This document shows positions 12,529 to 20,836 of a stretch of DNA of 64,000 bases, in pieces. The first letter of the stretch is position 1. Each line of letters begins with the position of its first letter. A model generated the notes under the pieces. That model was not told where the DNA came from, did no database searches, and saw only the letters and a list, made by a program, of their open reading frames with translations. The DNA comes from Anaeromyxobacter sp. Fw109-5 (GTDB lineage: Bacteria; Myxococcota; Myxococcia; Myxococcales; Anaeromyxobacteraceae), in NCBI RefSeq assembly GCF_000017505.1, contig NC_009675.1:4902501-4966500 (forward strand). Reading direction: 5' to 3'. The translations under genes were made by a program, and so were the position numbers.

Positions 12529-13266
12529 TCAGTAGAAGACCTCCTCCAGGAAGAGCCCCTGGGGCGGCGCGGTCCGCCCGGCGCGCGTCCGATCGCGCGA
12601 GGCGACGAGCGCGGGCATGTCCTCCGCGCGGCGCCTCCCCTTCCCGACCTCGACCAGCGTGCCGACGAAGTTCCGCACCATGTGCTTCACGAACGCGGTC
12701 GCCTCCACCACGAGCTCGACCCGGCCCGAGGGCTCGCCGAGCACGTCGAGGCGGTGCACCTCGCGGACGGCGTGGTCGCAGGCGCAGTCCGCCGCCTGGA
12801 ACGCCGCGAAGTCCTGCCGGCCCAGCAGGTGGCGCGACGCCTCGCGCATCGCCCCGACGTCGAGCGCGCCGAAGAGCTGCCAGGCCTGGAGGCGCGAGAG
12901 CGGCGCGCGCGTCTCCAGGTTCTCGAGGACGTAGCGGTACCGCTTGCCCCGGGCGCTCCGCCGCGCGTCGAAGCCGTCCGGCTCCACGCTCGCCGCGCGG
13001 ACCGCCACCTCGTCGGGCAGGAGCGCGTTCATCCCCTTCACGTAGGCCGCGAGCGGCAGCGGCCGCGCCTCCGGGAAGGACACCACCTGCCCGCGCGCGT
13101 GCACGCCCGCGTCGGTGCGGCCGGCGGCCGTCACGCGCCGCGGCTCCTTGTGGAGGGTCGCGAGGGCCCGCTCGACCTCGGCCTGGATCGACGGGCCGTT
13201 GGGCTGGACCTGCCATCCGACGTAGCGGGTCCCGTCGTACTCGAGGACGAGCTTCACGACCGGCAC
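12529..13266 (-). CDS. truA: tRNA pseudouridine(38-40) synthase TruA
   Basis: Converts uridines 38-40 of the tRNA anticodon stem-loop to pseudouridine. The 245-residue protein starts with LEYDGTRYVGWQVQPN and carries the catalytic aspartate D52 in AAGRTDAGVHA. The C-terminal half has FVKHMVRNFVGTLVEVGKG. Length is normal. It starts 20 bp from the divergent lipoprotein gene, so their promoters must overlap or lie inside coding sequence. Confidence 0.96.
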   Translation of the reverse strand: MPVVKLVLEYDGTRYVGWQVQPNGPSIQAEVERALATLHKEPRRVTAAGRTDAGVHARGQVVSFPEARPLPLAAYVKGMNALLPDEVAVRAASVEPDGFDARRSARGKRYRYVLENLETRAPLSRLQAWQLFGALDVGAMREASRHLLGRQDFAAFQAADCACDHAVREVHRLDVLGEPSGRVELVVEATAFVKHMVRNFVGTLVEVGKGRRRAEDMPALVASRDRTRAGRTAPPQGLFLEEVFY

Positions 13267-13286
13267 GTGCGCAACGTACCACGGCG

Positions 13287-14534
13287 ATGCCGCTCCTCCG
13301 CCTGCTCTGCGCCACGCTGCTCCTGGCGGCCGCCGCGCATGCCTGCCGGGACGGCGGGACGTCCGGCGAGCCCCCGCCCGCCGGCGGGGGGGGCGGGGGA
13401 GGCGGCGACGGCGGTGGGGACGGGGGCGGAGGCGGCGGAGCTCCCACCACCCCCGGGTGGATCGAGCGCGCGCGGGAAAACTTCGAGGGCGGAGCGCTCC
13501 CCGCGAGCGCGTTCGCGCCCGATCCCGTCCCCGACGACGGCCCCTTCTCGGACGGCGGCGCGTACTTCACGAGCAGGGGCGTCACGCCCCCGGCGGCGTT
13601 CCGCGCCACCCAGCCGTTCGGGAAGGACGGCTGGCTCACCGTCGAGTCGTACTCGCGCCGCGGCGACGCGCGGCTCGCGGACCACGCCGAGGTGGTCGCA
13701 GATCCCGCCGGCGGCGCGAACCACGTGCTGCGCCTGCGCTCCCAGCAGCACACCGACGGCACCGTGGTCCGCCCGACGGCGCCGCTCCCCTCCCGCTACC
13801 GCGTCTCGCTCCGCGCCGGCTTCCCCGCCTTCGGCGACGGCGAGGCGGGCGGCAACAACGGCTACGACGCGGGCGACGAGACCGCCGGGCCGTGGTGGCC
13901 GGAGGAGCGCGCCGCGAGCCAGAACGGCTTCTACTGGCTCACCATCCTCGACGCGCTGCCCCGGCCGCACAACAACACCTGGATCCACCACCACCGCAAG
14001 GTGGTGATCGACTCGGACAACCATCACCCCGCGTGGATGGAGACCTGGACCGGAGACGAGTTCGTCTGGTCTGGCGAGCACCCGATCATGATGATCGCCC
14101 TCGACGGCTCGAGGCCGGGCGACGTGAAGACCGGCAACGCCTTCTTCTCGTGGTCGAACGGGGCCTGGCAGCCGTCGGGCGCGATCCGGGCGGTGGACGC
14201 CTACCTGCCGGACCGCTGGTATCGCGTCACGATCGAGCGCGACGGGCCGCGCTACACCCTCGAGGTCTCGGGCACGTTCCGTTACGGGGGCGAGGGCACC
14301 TACCGGGCCGAGATCGACGCCGCGCAGCGGTGCGTGTGGCACTACCCGGTCGACGCCGCCGAGGCGGCGGGCGCGGCGGGCTGCGTGGACGAGGGGGCGT
14401 TCGTGGAGGGGCACCCGCGCTGGCCCGCGGGAGGCGCGTGGCCCGACTGGTTCATGTTCGGCGATCCGCACGTGAACTACTACGAGGGCGAGGTCTACTA
14501 CGACGACGTCGTCCTGGAGGTGTGGCGGGACTGA
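13287..14534 (+). CDS. Putative lipoprotein with polyglycine linker, function unknown
   Basis: A 415-residue exported protein. The signal LLRLLCATLLLAAAAHAC ends in a cysteine at residue 20, an atypical lipobox (AHAC). A linker of almost pure Gly/Asp follows (residues about 33-53, DNA 13382-13441). The rest is a single globular region rich in aromatic residues and His (NTWIHHHRKVV, DSDNHHPAWMETW, FMFGDPHVNYYEGEVYYDD). It ends in a beta-rich pattern that could be a concanavalin-like or carbohydrate-binding fold, but no catalytic signature is recognised. The start at 13287 is the ATG opening the signal peptide; the long open frame before it is antisense to truA. Confidence 0.72.
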   Translation: MPLLRLLCATLLLAAAAHACRDGGTSGEPPPAGGGGGGGGDGGGDGGGGGGAPTTPGWIERARENFEGGALPASAFAPDPVPDDGPFSDGGAYFTSRGVTPPAAFRATQPFGKDGWLTVESYSRRGDARLADHAEVVADPAGGANHVLRLRSQQHTDGTVVRPTAPLPSRYRVSLRAGFPAFGDGEAGGNNGYDAGDETAGPWWPEERAASQNGFYWLTILDALPRPHNNTWIHHHRKVVIDSDNHHPAWMETWTGDEFVWSGEHPIMMIALDGSRPGDVKTGNAFFSWSNGAWQPSGAIRAVDAYLPDRWYRVTIERDGPRYTLEVSGTFRYGGEGTYRAEIDAAQRCVWHYPVDAAEAAGAAGCVDEGAFVEGHPRWPAGGAWPDWFMFGDPHVNYYEGEVYYDDVVLEVWRD

Positions 14535-14567
14535 CGGTCAAGGGCGTCGTCGTGTAGCCTCCCTGCC

Positions 14568-16151
14568 GTGACCGCCCCCGAGAGCTCCACGGGCTTCGCC
14601 GCCGCGAGCCCCTCGCGCGACGCGGGCGCGGCCCCCGGGCGCGCGACGCGCCTCGTCCCTGCGGCGCTCGCGCTCGCGACCTTCGCGCTCCACGCCGCGT
14701 GCGGGGGGCGCTACGGCATCTTCCGGGACGAGCTCTACTTCATCGCCTGCGGCGAGCGGCTGGCGTGGGGGTACGTCGATCAGCCGCCGGGGATCGCCGT
14801 GGTCGCGCGCGCCGCGCACGCGATCTCCGGCACGTGGGTGCCGGGACTGCGCCTGTTGCCCTGGCTCGCCTCGGCGGCGACCGTGTTCCTCGCGGGGCGG
14901 CTCGCGGTGCGCCTCGGCGGCGGCGCCTTCGCGGCCGCGCTCGCGGGCGTCGCCGTCGCGCTCTCGCCGATGCTCGCGGCGCTCGGCCACCTCCTCACCA
15001 TGAACGCGTTCGAGCCGCTCGCGATGGTCGCCCTCGCCTGCGTGCTCGTGCGGTGCGTGCAGGGGGGCTCGCCGCGGCCGTGGCTCCTCGCCGGCGTGCT
15101 CGTCGCGGCGGGCGCGCTCCTCAAGTACACCTCCGTGCTCCTCGCGGCGTCGCTCGTCGCGGGCCTCCTCGCCACCTCCGCGCGGCGCGCGCTCGCGACG
15201 CGCTGGGCGCTCGCCGGCGCCGCGCTCGGGGCGGCGCTCGTGCTGCCGAACCTGCTCTGGCAGGCGGCGCACGGCTTCCCCTTCCTGGAGCTCGTGCGCA
15301 ACGGGCAGCTCTCGAAGAACGCACCCTTCGCGCTCGCCTCGTTCGCGCGCTCCCTGCTCCTCGAGCCCGGTCCGCTCGCGGCGCCCGTCTGGCTCGGCGG
15401 CCTCGGCTGGCTGCTCCTCGCGGAGGGCGCGCGGCCTCACCGCTTCCTCGGGCTGGGCGGAGCGCTGTACCTCGCGCTCCTCGTCGCGACGCGCGGCAAG
15501 GCCTACTACGCCGCGCCGGCGCTGCCGATCCTGCTCGCCGCGGGCGGCGTGGCCTCGGCGCGGGCGCTCCGGCGTGGCGCCGCGCGGGCCGCGGCGCTGT
15601 CGGCCGTCGCGATCACGAGCGCGATCGGGCTCCCCCTCGCCCTCCCGCTCCTCCCGGTGCAGACGTTCGTCCGCTACCAGGCGGCGCTGGGCGTGAGGCC
15701 GGAGCCGCTCGAGCGAAAGGCGTACGGGGCGCTGCCGCAGCACTTCGCGGATCAGCACGGATGGGAGGCGCTCGCCGCCGCCGTCGCGGACGTCTCGCGG
15801 CGCCTGCCGGCGGAGGAGCGCGCCCGCGCGGCGGTGTTCGCGCAGAACTACGGGCAGGCGGCGGCGCTCGAGGTGCACGGCCCGCGGCGCGGGCTCTCGT
15901 TGCCGGTGATCTCGGGGCACAACCAGTACTTCCTGTGGGGCCCGCCCGCGGGCGGCGCCGATCCCCTCCTGGTGGTGTCGGACGAGCGCGAGGACTGCGG
16001 CGGCGGCCTGTACCGCGAGCGAACGCTCGCCGCGAGGCTGCCGTCGAGCCCGTGGGTGATGCCCTACGAGGACGCGCGCTGGATCTGGATCTGCCGCGGC
16101 GCGACCCGGCCGCTCGCCCCGTTCTGGCCGGCGGTTCGCCACTACGAATGA
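14568..16151 (+). CDS. GT39/ArnT-like membrane glycosyltransferase
   Basis: A 527-residue integral membrane protein with about ten hydrophobic segments in residues 25-370. The PMT-family first periplasmic loop signature appears as GIFRDELYFIACGERLAWGYVDQPP, whose Asp-Glu pair is the presumed catalytic site. Such enzymes move a sugar from a polyprenyl-phosphate donor to a lipid or protein on the periplasmic side. The C-terminal 160 residues are soluble. The GTG start at 14568 follows the lipoprotein stop by 33 bp, so the two may be co-transcribed. The acceptor is unknown. Confidence 0.82.
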   Translation: MTAPESSTGFAAASPSRDAGAAPGRATRLVPAALALATFALHAACGGRYGIFRDELYFIACGERLAWGYVDQPPGIAVVARAAHAISGTWVPGLRLLPWLASAATVFLAGRLAVRLGGGAFAAALAGVAVALSPMLAALGHLLTMNAFEPLAMVALACVLVRCVQGGSPRPWLLAGVLVAAGALLKYTSVLLAASLVAGLLATSARRALATRWALAGAALGAALVLPNLLWQAAHGFPFLELVRNGQLSKNAPFALASFARSLLLEPGPLAAPVWLGGLGWLLLAEGARPHRFLGLGGALYLALLVATRGKAYYAAPALPILLAAGGVASARALRRGAARAAALSAVAITSAIGLPLALPLLPVQTFVRYQAALGVRPEPLERKAYGALPQHFADQHGWEALAAAVADVSRRLPAEERARAAVFAQNYGQAAALEVHGPRRGLSLPVISGHNQYFLWGPPAGGADPLLVVSDEREDCGGGLYRERTLAARLPSSPWVMPYEDARWIWICRGATRPLAPFWPAVRHYE

Positions 16152-16164
16152 GGCCCGGCATTCG

Positions 16165-16193
16165 TTGACCCAGCGACGCCCCCCGCGTTATAT
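16165..16193 (+). promoter_or_regulatory. Probable sigma-70 promoter of the polyprenyl synthase gene
   Basis: TTGACC at 16165-16170 and TTATAT at 16188-16193 are separated by 17 bp, close to consensus in otherwise very GC-rich DNA. The predicted start of transcription near 16200 falls inside the inverted repeat at 16195-16214. This is the arrangement expected of a repressor-controlled promoter. Confidence 0.65.
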
Positions 16194-16194
16194 G

Positions 16195-16214
16195 CCTTCA
16201 ACTTTCGTTGAAAG
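16195..16214. promoter_or_regulatory. Inverted-repeat operator shared with the menaquinone operon
   Basis: The inverted repeat TTCAAC (16197-16202), TTTC, GTTGAA (16207-16212) sits on the predicted transcription start. Its 3' part, TTCGTTGAAAG, is identical to the reverse complement of the operator at 26200-26223. A further half-site, TTCGTTGA, lies at 16161-16168. The likely binder is the GbsR-type regulator encoded at 34295-34870; this is inferred. Confidence 0.6.
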
Positions 16215-16234
16215 TCCCGGTCCCGGAGGCTCCC

Positions 16235-17284
16235 GTGGCAGCGAGTGAGCAGGCCATCCTGTCCCAGCTCGACGCGAGCGCGCAGCGCGGCGTTCGCCCC
16301 GAGCGCGCGCAGGCCGCCCTCGCCGACGTGCCGGCGCTCCCGGAGACGCTCGCGGCGCTCGAGGAGCACCTCACGCGCGCGACCGAGGACGCGGAGGAGA
16401 AGCTCCGCGCCGCCGCGCGGCACCTGGTCTCCGCGGGCGGCAAGCGGATCCGGCCGATGGTGACGCTGCTCTCCTGCGGCGCCTGCGGCGGGGACATGCG
16501 CGCGGCGGTGCCGTACGCCGTCTCGGCCGAGCTCACGCACTCCGCGACGCTGCTGCACGACGACGTGATCGACGACGGCCCCCTGCGCCGCGGCCAGCCC
16601 GCCTCGCGCGTCATCTGGGGCAACGCCGTCTCGGTCCTCTCCGGCGACTGGCTCCTCACCCGCGCGCTCGAGATCGTCTCGGCGGAGCCCGCCCGGTCGG
16701 CGGCGCTGCCCCCGCTGCTCGCCACCATGCGCCGGCTCGTGGAGGGAGAGGTGCTGCAGCTCTCGCTGCGCAGCTCCTTCTCCGCCACGGAGAAGGACTA
16801 CCTCGACGTCGTGATCGGAAAGACCGCCTCGCTGTTCGGCTGGGCCGCCGCCGCCGGCGCGTGGGCGGCCGGGCAGGTCGGCCGGATCCCCGAGGCGCTC
16901 GTGCAGTTCGGCGAGGGCATCGGCATCGCGTTCCAGCTCGTCGACGACGCGCTCGACTACGCCGCCGACCCGCAGCTCCTCGGCAAGCGGCTCGGCACGG
17001 ACCTCATCGAGGGGAAGGCGACGCTCCCGCTCATCCGCGCCTGCGAGGCGGAGCCGCGGCTGCGCGAGCGGCTCGCCGCGCTCGTCGAGGGCCAGGACGA
17101 CGGCGACGCCGTCGCGGCCGACGTGGTCGAGGTGGTGAAGCGCGTCGGCGGCGTCGAGGACGCGCGCGCGCTCGCCCGCGAGCACACCCGCACCTCCCTC
17201 GCCGCGCTCGAGGAGGTGCCCGACGGCGTCCACCGGCGGGCGCTGCGCGAGGCCGCGGTGTCGCTCACCGAGCGGGCGTTCTGA
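16235..17284 (+). CDS. Polyprenyl diphosphate synthase (trans-type)
   Basis: Chain-elongating prenyltransferase that builds the isoprenoid tail from isopentenyl diphosphate, here probably the menaquinone side chain. About 349 residues. The first Asp-rich motif LLHDDVIDDGPLRRG, the substrate-binding GGKRIRP near the N-terminus and the second motif QLVDDALDY are all present. The GTG at 16235 with CGGAGGC upstream is preferred to the TTG at 16208, which lies inside the operator. It is the first gene behind the promoter and operator at 16165-16214. That operator recurs in front of the ring-synthesis operon 10 kb away, supporting a menaquinone role. Confidence 0.92.
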   Translation: MAASEQAILSQLDASAQRGVRPERAQAALADVPALPETLAALEEHLTRATEDAEEKLRAAARHLVSAGGKRIRPMVTLLSCGACGGDMRAAVPYAVSAELTHSATLLHDDVIDDGPLRRGQPASRVIWGNAVSVLSGDWLLTRALEIVSAEPARSAALPPLLATMRRLVEGEVLQLSLRSSFSATEKDYLDVVIGKTASLFGWAAAAGAWAAGQVGRIPEALVQFGEGIGIAFQLVDDALDYAADPQLLGKRLGTDLIEGKATLPLIRACEAEPRLRERLAALVEGQDDGDAVAADVVEVVKRVGGVEDARALAREHTRTSLAALEEVPDGVHRRALREAAVSLTERAF

Positions 17285-17330
17285 GCTGACGGGGACTGCG
17301 TCCCCGCCCTGCTCGGCGGGCCCCTTCGAC

Positions 17331-17385
17331 GTCCCGCTCACCCCGAGCGTAGCGGCGCGGCGCGAAGTCGAGGCGGCCCGCTTCG
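17331..17385. repeat. REP-like palindromic element (degenerate)
   Basis: The 128-bp gap after the polyprenyl synthase gene holds a degenerate relative of elements found at 32198, 43524 and 58401, with CCCGAGCGTAGCGGCGC followed by GCGAAGTCGAGGCGG. A small hairpin, GGGGAC-TGC-GTCCCC (17291-17305), precedes it. It may act as a transcription stop between convergent genes. Confidence 0.4.
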
Positions 17386-17412
17386 CGGCTTCGCGACCGT
17401 CGCCGGGATCGC

Positions 17413-18489
17413 TCACCGCGCCCGCCGCACGGCGGCGATGCCGAGCGCCAGGAACAGGGCGTTGGGCGCCCAGGCCGCCACCCAGGGCGCCACGCGCCCT
17501 GACAGGCCGAGCGCGAAGCTGACGCCCTGGACGCCCCAGAACAGCAGCGACACGCCGACGGACTCGACGAGCGCGGCCGAGACGTGGCCCTTGCGGTTGC
17601 GGCGCAGCGCGAGCGCCACCGCGAGCAGCGCGCCGGGCACGCCCGCGAACGGGTAGGCGACGCGGTCGTAACGCTCGAGCTGGAACTCCTCGGTCGCCAG
17701 CCCGAGGTGCCGGCGCACGGCGATCTGGGCCACCAGCGTCCTCCAGCGGAGCTGACTCGGCCGGCCGGGGACGACCGCGAAGGCCTCCGGCGGCTCGGGG
17801 AACTCGTAGCGGCGAGAGTCCGCGCGCTCGAGCCGCACGCTGCCGTCCGGCAGGAACGTCCGGTCCTGCACCTCCTCGAGCATCCACGCGTCCCCGTCCG
17901 GCCGCATGCGCGCCGCGTCGATCCGGCCGGCGAGCCGGAAGTCGGGCGTCACCGCGAGCACCGTCACGCGCGCGAAGCCCCCCCCGGGGAGGCTCGCGCC
18001 GAGGTGATAGATCCGGCGCCCGTCGCGGCTGCGGAACCAGCGCTTCGGCTCCCGGGCCTGCTGGAACTGCCTCACGCCGCGTGAGAAGCGCGTGGCGCGG
18101 ATCTCCTCGGCGCGCGCGGTCGCCTCGACGCCCCAGACGTCGTGGACGACGACGAGCGCGGCCCCTGCGAGCAGCGTGACCGCCGCCACCGGGCCGGCGA
18201 GGCGCCACGGCCCGAGGCCCAGCGCCCGCATCGCGGTGTACTCGCGCGTCCTGCGGAAGGTCGAGACGGCGATCGCGGCGCCGAGCACCATCGCCGCGGG
18301 CGCCACCTGGCGGACCACCACGGCCGTCTTGTTCGCGTAGAGCTCGAGGACGGCCGGGATCCAGCCCGGCCCCGTGAACGACGCGGAGTTGTCGACGAAG
18401 TCCACGGCCAGGAAGATCGCGACCACGCCGGCGAGCGAGCCTACGAACGCCGCGAACGTCCGGCGAGCGGCGTAGCGGAACAGGATCAC
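17413..18489 (-). CDS. LptF/LptG family permease
   Basis: A 358-residue inner-membrane protein of the YjgP/YjgQ fold. A group of transmembrane segments at the N-terminus (from residue 14, plus VAPAAMVLGAAIAVSTFRR and LAGPVAAVTLLAGAALVVV) is followed by a periplasmic beta-rich domain (about 150-250) and C-terminal segments. LptF and LptG are the membrane half of the ABC transporter that extracts lipopolysaccharide for outer-membrane transport. Only one such gene is seen here and the partner is elsewhere. The GTG at 18489 is chosen where the hydrophobic LptF-type opening (VILFRYAARRTFAAF) begins and GGAG lies upstream. The 290 bp to the divergent epimerase gene hold a degenerate REP-like stretch and nothing else recognised. 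Confidence 0.85.
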   Translation of the reverse strand: MILFRYAARRTFAAFVGSLAGVVAIFLAVDFVDNSASFTGPGWIPAVLELYANKTAVVVRQVAPAAMVLGAAIAVSTFRRTREYTAMRALGLGPWRLAGPVAAVTLLAGAALVVVHDVWGVEATARAEEIRATRFSRGVRQFQQAREPKRWFRSRDGRRIYHLGASLPGGGFARVTVLAVTPDFRLAGRIDAARMRPDGDAWMLEEVQDRTFLPDGSVRLERADSRRYEFPEPPEAFAVVPGRPSQLRWRTLVAQIAVRRHLGLATEEFQLERYDRVAYPFAGVPGALLAVALALRRNRKGHVSAALVESVGVSLLFWGVQGVSFALGLSGRVAPWVAAWAPNALFLALGIAAVRRAR

Positions 18490-18779
18490 CGCGCCGCTCC
18501 GGGGCGGCTGCCGACCACGCGCGCGTTCGGCGGCACGTACCTCGACAGGTGCGGCAGCATGGACAGCCCCCATAGCACGCCGGGCGTGACGGCGGGCCCA
18601 TCGTGCCGTGTCCGAGGGCCGCCGTGGAGGCGGCGCCAGACGGGGCGCCCCGCGGTGTGTCGGCCCCGCGAAGTCGAAGGCGACCCGGTGACGCCTGCGC
18701 GACTTTGTCGCGCGGCTCGTCGGGGGATCCCTCGTCTCGGGGGAGCGCACGCGAGAAGGCCCGATATGCTCCCGCAGTC

Positions 18780-19778
18780 ATGGCCCCCATCGTCCTCACC
18801 GGCTGCGCAGGGTTCATCGGATCTCACGTCGCGCGGCGCCTGCTGCGCGATGGGCACGAGGTGAGCGGGCTCGACAACCTCAACGACTACTACGACCCCT
18901 CGCTCAAGCGGGCGCGGCTCGCGCTGCTCGCGCCGGAGCGCGGCTTCCGGTTCACGGCCGCCGACGTGGCGGACAGGGAGGCGCTCGACGCGGTGCTCGA
19001 CGAGGCCGAGCCCGAGTACGTCGTCCACCTCGCGGCGCAGGTCGGCGTGCGCAACTCGGTGCGGAACCCGCGGGCGTACGCGGAGACGAACCTCGACGGC
19101 TTCTTCAACGTGCTCGACGGCTGCGCGCGCCGCGGCGTGCGGCACCTCGTGTACGCCTCGTCGAGCTCCGTCTACGGCTCGAACGAGAAGGTGCCGTTCA
19201 GCGAGGAGGATCCCGTCGACCATCCGATCAGCTTCTACGCCGCGACGAAGAAGGCGAACGAGATCATGGCGCACGCGTACAGCCACCTGAACCGGCTGCC
19301 CACCACGGGCCTGCGCTTCTTCACGGTGTACGGGCCGTGGGGCCGCCCGGACATGGCGCCCATCCTGTTCGGGCGCGCGATCCTGCGCGGCGAGCCGATC
19401 ACGCTGTTCAACCACGGCCGGATGCTCCGCGACTTCACCTACGTCGACGACGTCGTCGAGGTCGTCACCGCGCTCGTCCCGCGGCCGCCCGAGCCGGAGG
19501 ACGCGGCGCCCTACCGCGTCCTCAACGTGGGGAACGACCGGCCCGTCGCCCTGGAGGAGTTCGTCGCGATCCTCGAGCGGCACCTCGGTCGGCCCGCGCT
19601 CCGGAAGTACGCGCCCATGCAGCCTGGCGACGTGCCCGCCACCTGGGCGGACGTGAGACGACTGCAGGCGACGGTGGGGTTCGTGCCGCGCACGCCGATC
19701 GAGGAGGGGCTCCGGAGGATGACCGAGTGGCTCGTGGCGTACGACGGCGACGCACGGAAGGGAGCGCACGCCGGGTGA
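18780..19778 (+). CDS. UDP-glucuronate 4-epimerase-like NAD-dependent epimerase
   Basis: A 332-residue short-chain dehydrogenase-type sugar epimerase. The NAD motif is GCAGFIGSHVARRL (residues 8-21); the catalytic SSS and YxxxK are in YASSSSVYGSNEKVPF and FYAATKKANE. The N-terminal GLDNLNDYYDPSLKRARL is characteristic of enzymes that interconvert UDP-glucuronate and UDP-galacturonate. It starts a four-gene set with 3-32 bp overlaps: epimerase, flippase-like protein, GT2 polyprenyl-phosphate transferase and GT39 transferase. The set resembles the rhizobial LpsL/RgtE/Rgt pathway that adds galacturonate to lipid A or core. Confidence 0.9.
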   Translation: MAPIVLTGCAGFIGSHVARRLLRDGHEVSGLDNLNDYYDPSLKRARLALLAPERGFRFTAADVADREALDAVLDEAEPEYVVHLAAQVGVRNSVRNPRAYAETNLDGFFNVLDGCARRGVRHLVYASSSSVYGSNEKVPFSEEDPVDHPISFYAATKKANEIMAHAYSHLNRLPTTGLRFFTVYGPWGRPDMAPILFGRAILRGEPITLFNHGRMLRDFTYVDDVVEVVTALVPRPPEPEDAAPYRVLNVGNDRPVALEEFVAILERHLGRPALRKYAPMQPGDVPATWADVRRLQATVGFVPRTPIEEGLRRMTEWLVAYDGDARKGAHAG

Positions 19779-20836
19779 CCCCGCCCCTCGGAGACCGCGC
19801 CGCGGCCGAACCGCCCCCGCCGGGCGTGCCCGCGGGCCCGACCGTCGCGCCGGCGGCGGGCAAGGTCCGCCGCCGCCTCGGGCGCGTCGCGCTCGCCTGG
19901 ACCCTCGGGATCGCCCTGCTCGCGTGGGTCACGCGCGGCGTCGAGTGGGGGCGGCTCTCGTCGTCGCTGCGCGCGGCGCCGTCGTGGACGTGGGCGGCGG
20001 CGGTGCTGGGCCTCGCCGGGAGCTACCTGCTCCGCGCGCTGCGCATCCACGCGGAGCTCGGCAAGCGCCACGGAGCCTCGGTGGGCCAGTGCCTCGAGGT
20101 GATGCTGGTCCACAACGCCGCCGTGAACCTGCTCCCCATGCGCGGCGGCGAGGCGGCGTACCCCTGGCTCGTGCACCGCCGGCTGGGCGTGCCGGTCTCG
20201 CACGCGGTCGCGAGCCTGGTCTGGATGCGCGTGCAGGACGCGCTCGTGCTCGGCCTCGCGGTCATCGCGCTGTGGCCGGGGCTCGCGGCCCCGCTGCGGC
20301 TCGGCGCCGCCCTCCTGCTCGCCGGGGCCATCGCGCTCGGGCTGCGCGTCCTCGAGCGCGCCGCGCTGCGCGCCGGGGCGCGCGATCCTCGCCTCGGCGT
20401 GATCCGCGCCGCGACCGGCGCGCTGCAAGCGCTCGCGCTCGCCCCCCGCCACGGCTGGGCGGGCTGGGCCTTCTGCGTCGGGAGCTGGACGCTGAAGCTC
20501 CTCGTGCTCGCCGCGCTGCTGGCGGGGCTCTCGGCCCTGCCCGCGCCGGCGGCCCGCACCGGCGTCCTCGGCGGCGAGCTCGCCGGCGTGCTGCCGCTGC
20601 AAGGGCCCGCCGGGTTCGGCACCTACGAGGCCGGGGTCTGGGCGGGCGCGTCGCTGCGCGGCCACTCCGCGCTCGAGATCGCGGCGCCCGCCATCGCCGT
20701 GCACCTGCTGTCGCTCGCCACGGCGGTGGCGAGCGGCGCCCTGGCGTACGCGGCGTCCCAGCGCCGCGGCGCATCCCCTCGGACCGCCGGGAAGGACGCC
20801 GATCGTGCTCCCGCACGTGGCGAGCGAGCTCGCTGA
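19775..20836 (+). CDS. Lysylphosphatidylglycerol synthase transmembrane-region (UPF0104) protein
   Basis: A 353-residue polytopic membrane protein with about eight hydrophobic segments. The LPG-synthase TM-like family features are RVALAWTLGIALLAWVTRGVEW near the start, NLLPMRGGEAAYPWL in the middle and LPLQGPAGFGTYEAG near the end. It lacks the soluble aminoacyl-transferase domain of MprF. In glycolipid operons such proteins are suspected lipid flippases; that role is inference. The GTG start overlaps the epimerase stop by 4 bp. Confidence 0.8.
   Translation: MTPPLGDRAAAEPPPPGVPAGPTVAPAAGKVRRRLGRVALAWTLGIALLAWVTRGVEWGRLSSSLRAAPSWTWAAAVLGLAGSYLLRALRIHAELGKRHGASVGQCLEVMLVHNAAVNLLPMRGGEAAYPWLVHRRLGVPVSHAVASLVWMRVQDALVLGLAVIALWPGLAAPLRLGAALLLAGAIALGLRVLERAALRAGARDPRLGVIRAATGALQALALAPRHGWAGWAFCVGSWTLKLLVLAALLAGLSALPAPAARTGVLGGELAGVLPLQGPAGFGTYEAGVWAGASLRGHSALEIAAPAIAVHLLSLATAVASGALAYAASQRRGASPRTAGKDADRAPARGERAR

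Noticed and set aside
14538-16142. 534-codon open frame antisense to the GT39 gene
   Set aside because: Arg/Glu-rich mirror translation; the plus-strand gene has clear family motifs and membrane segments.
16208-16234. TTG start for the polyprenyl synthase
   Set aside because: It lies inside the operator and at the predicted transcription start; GTG 16235 has a ribosome site.
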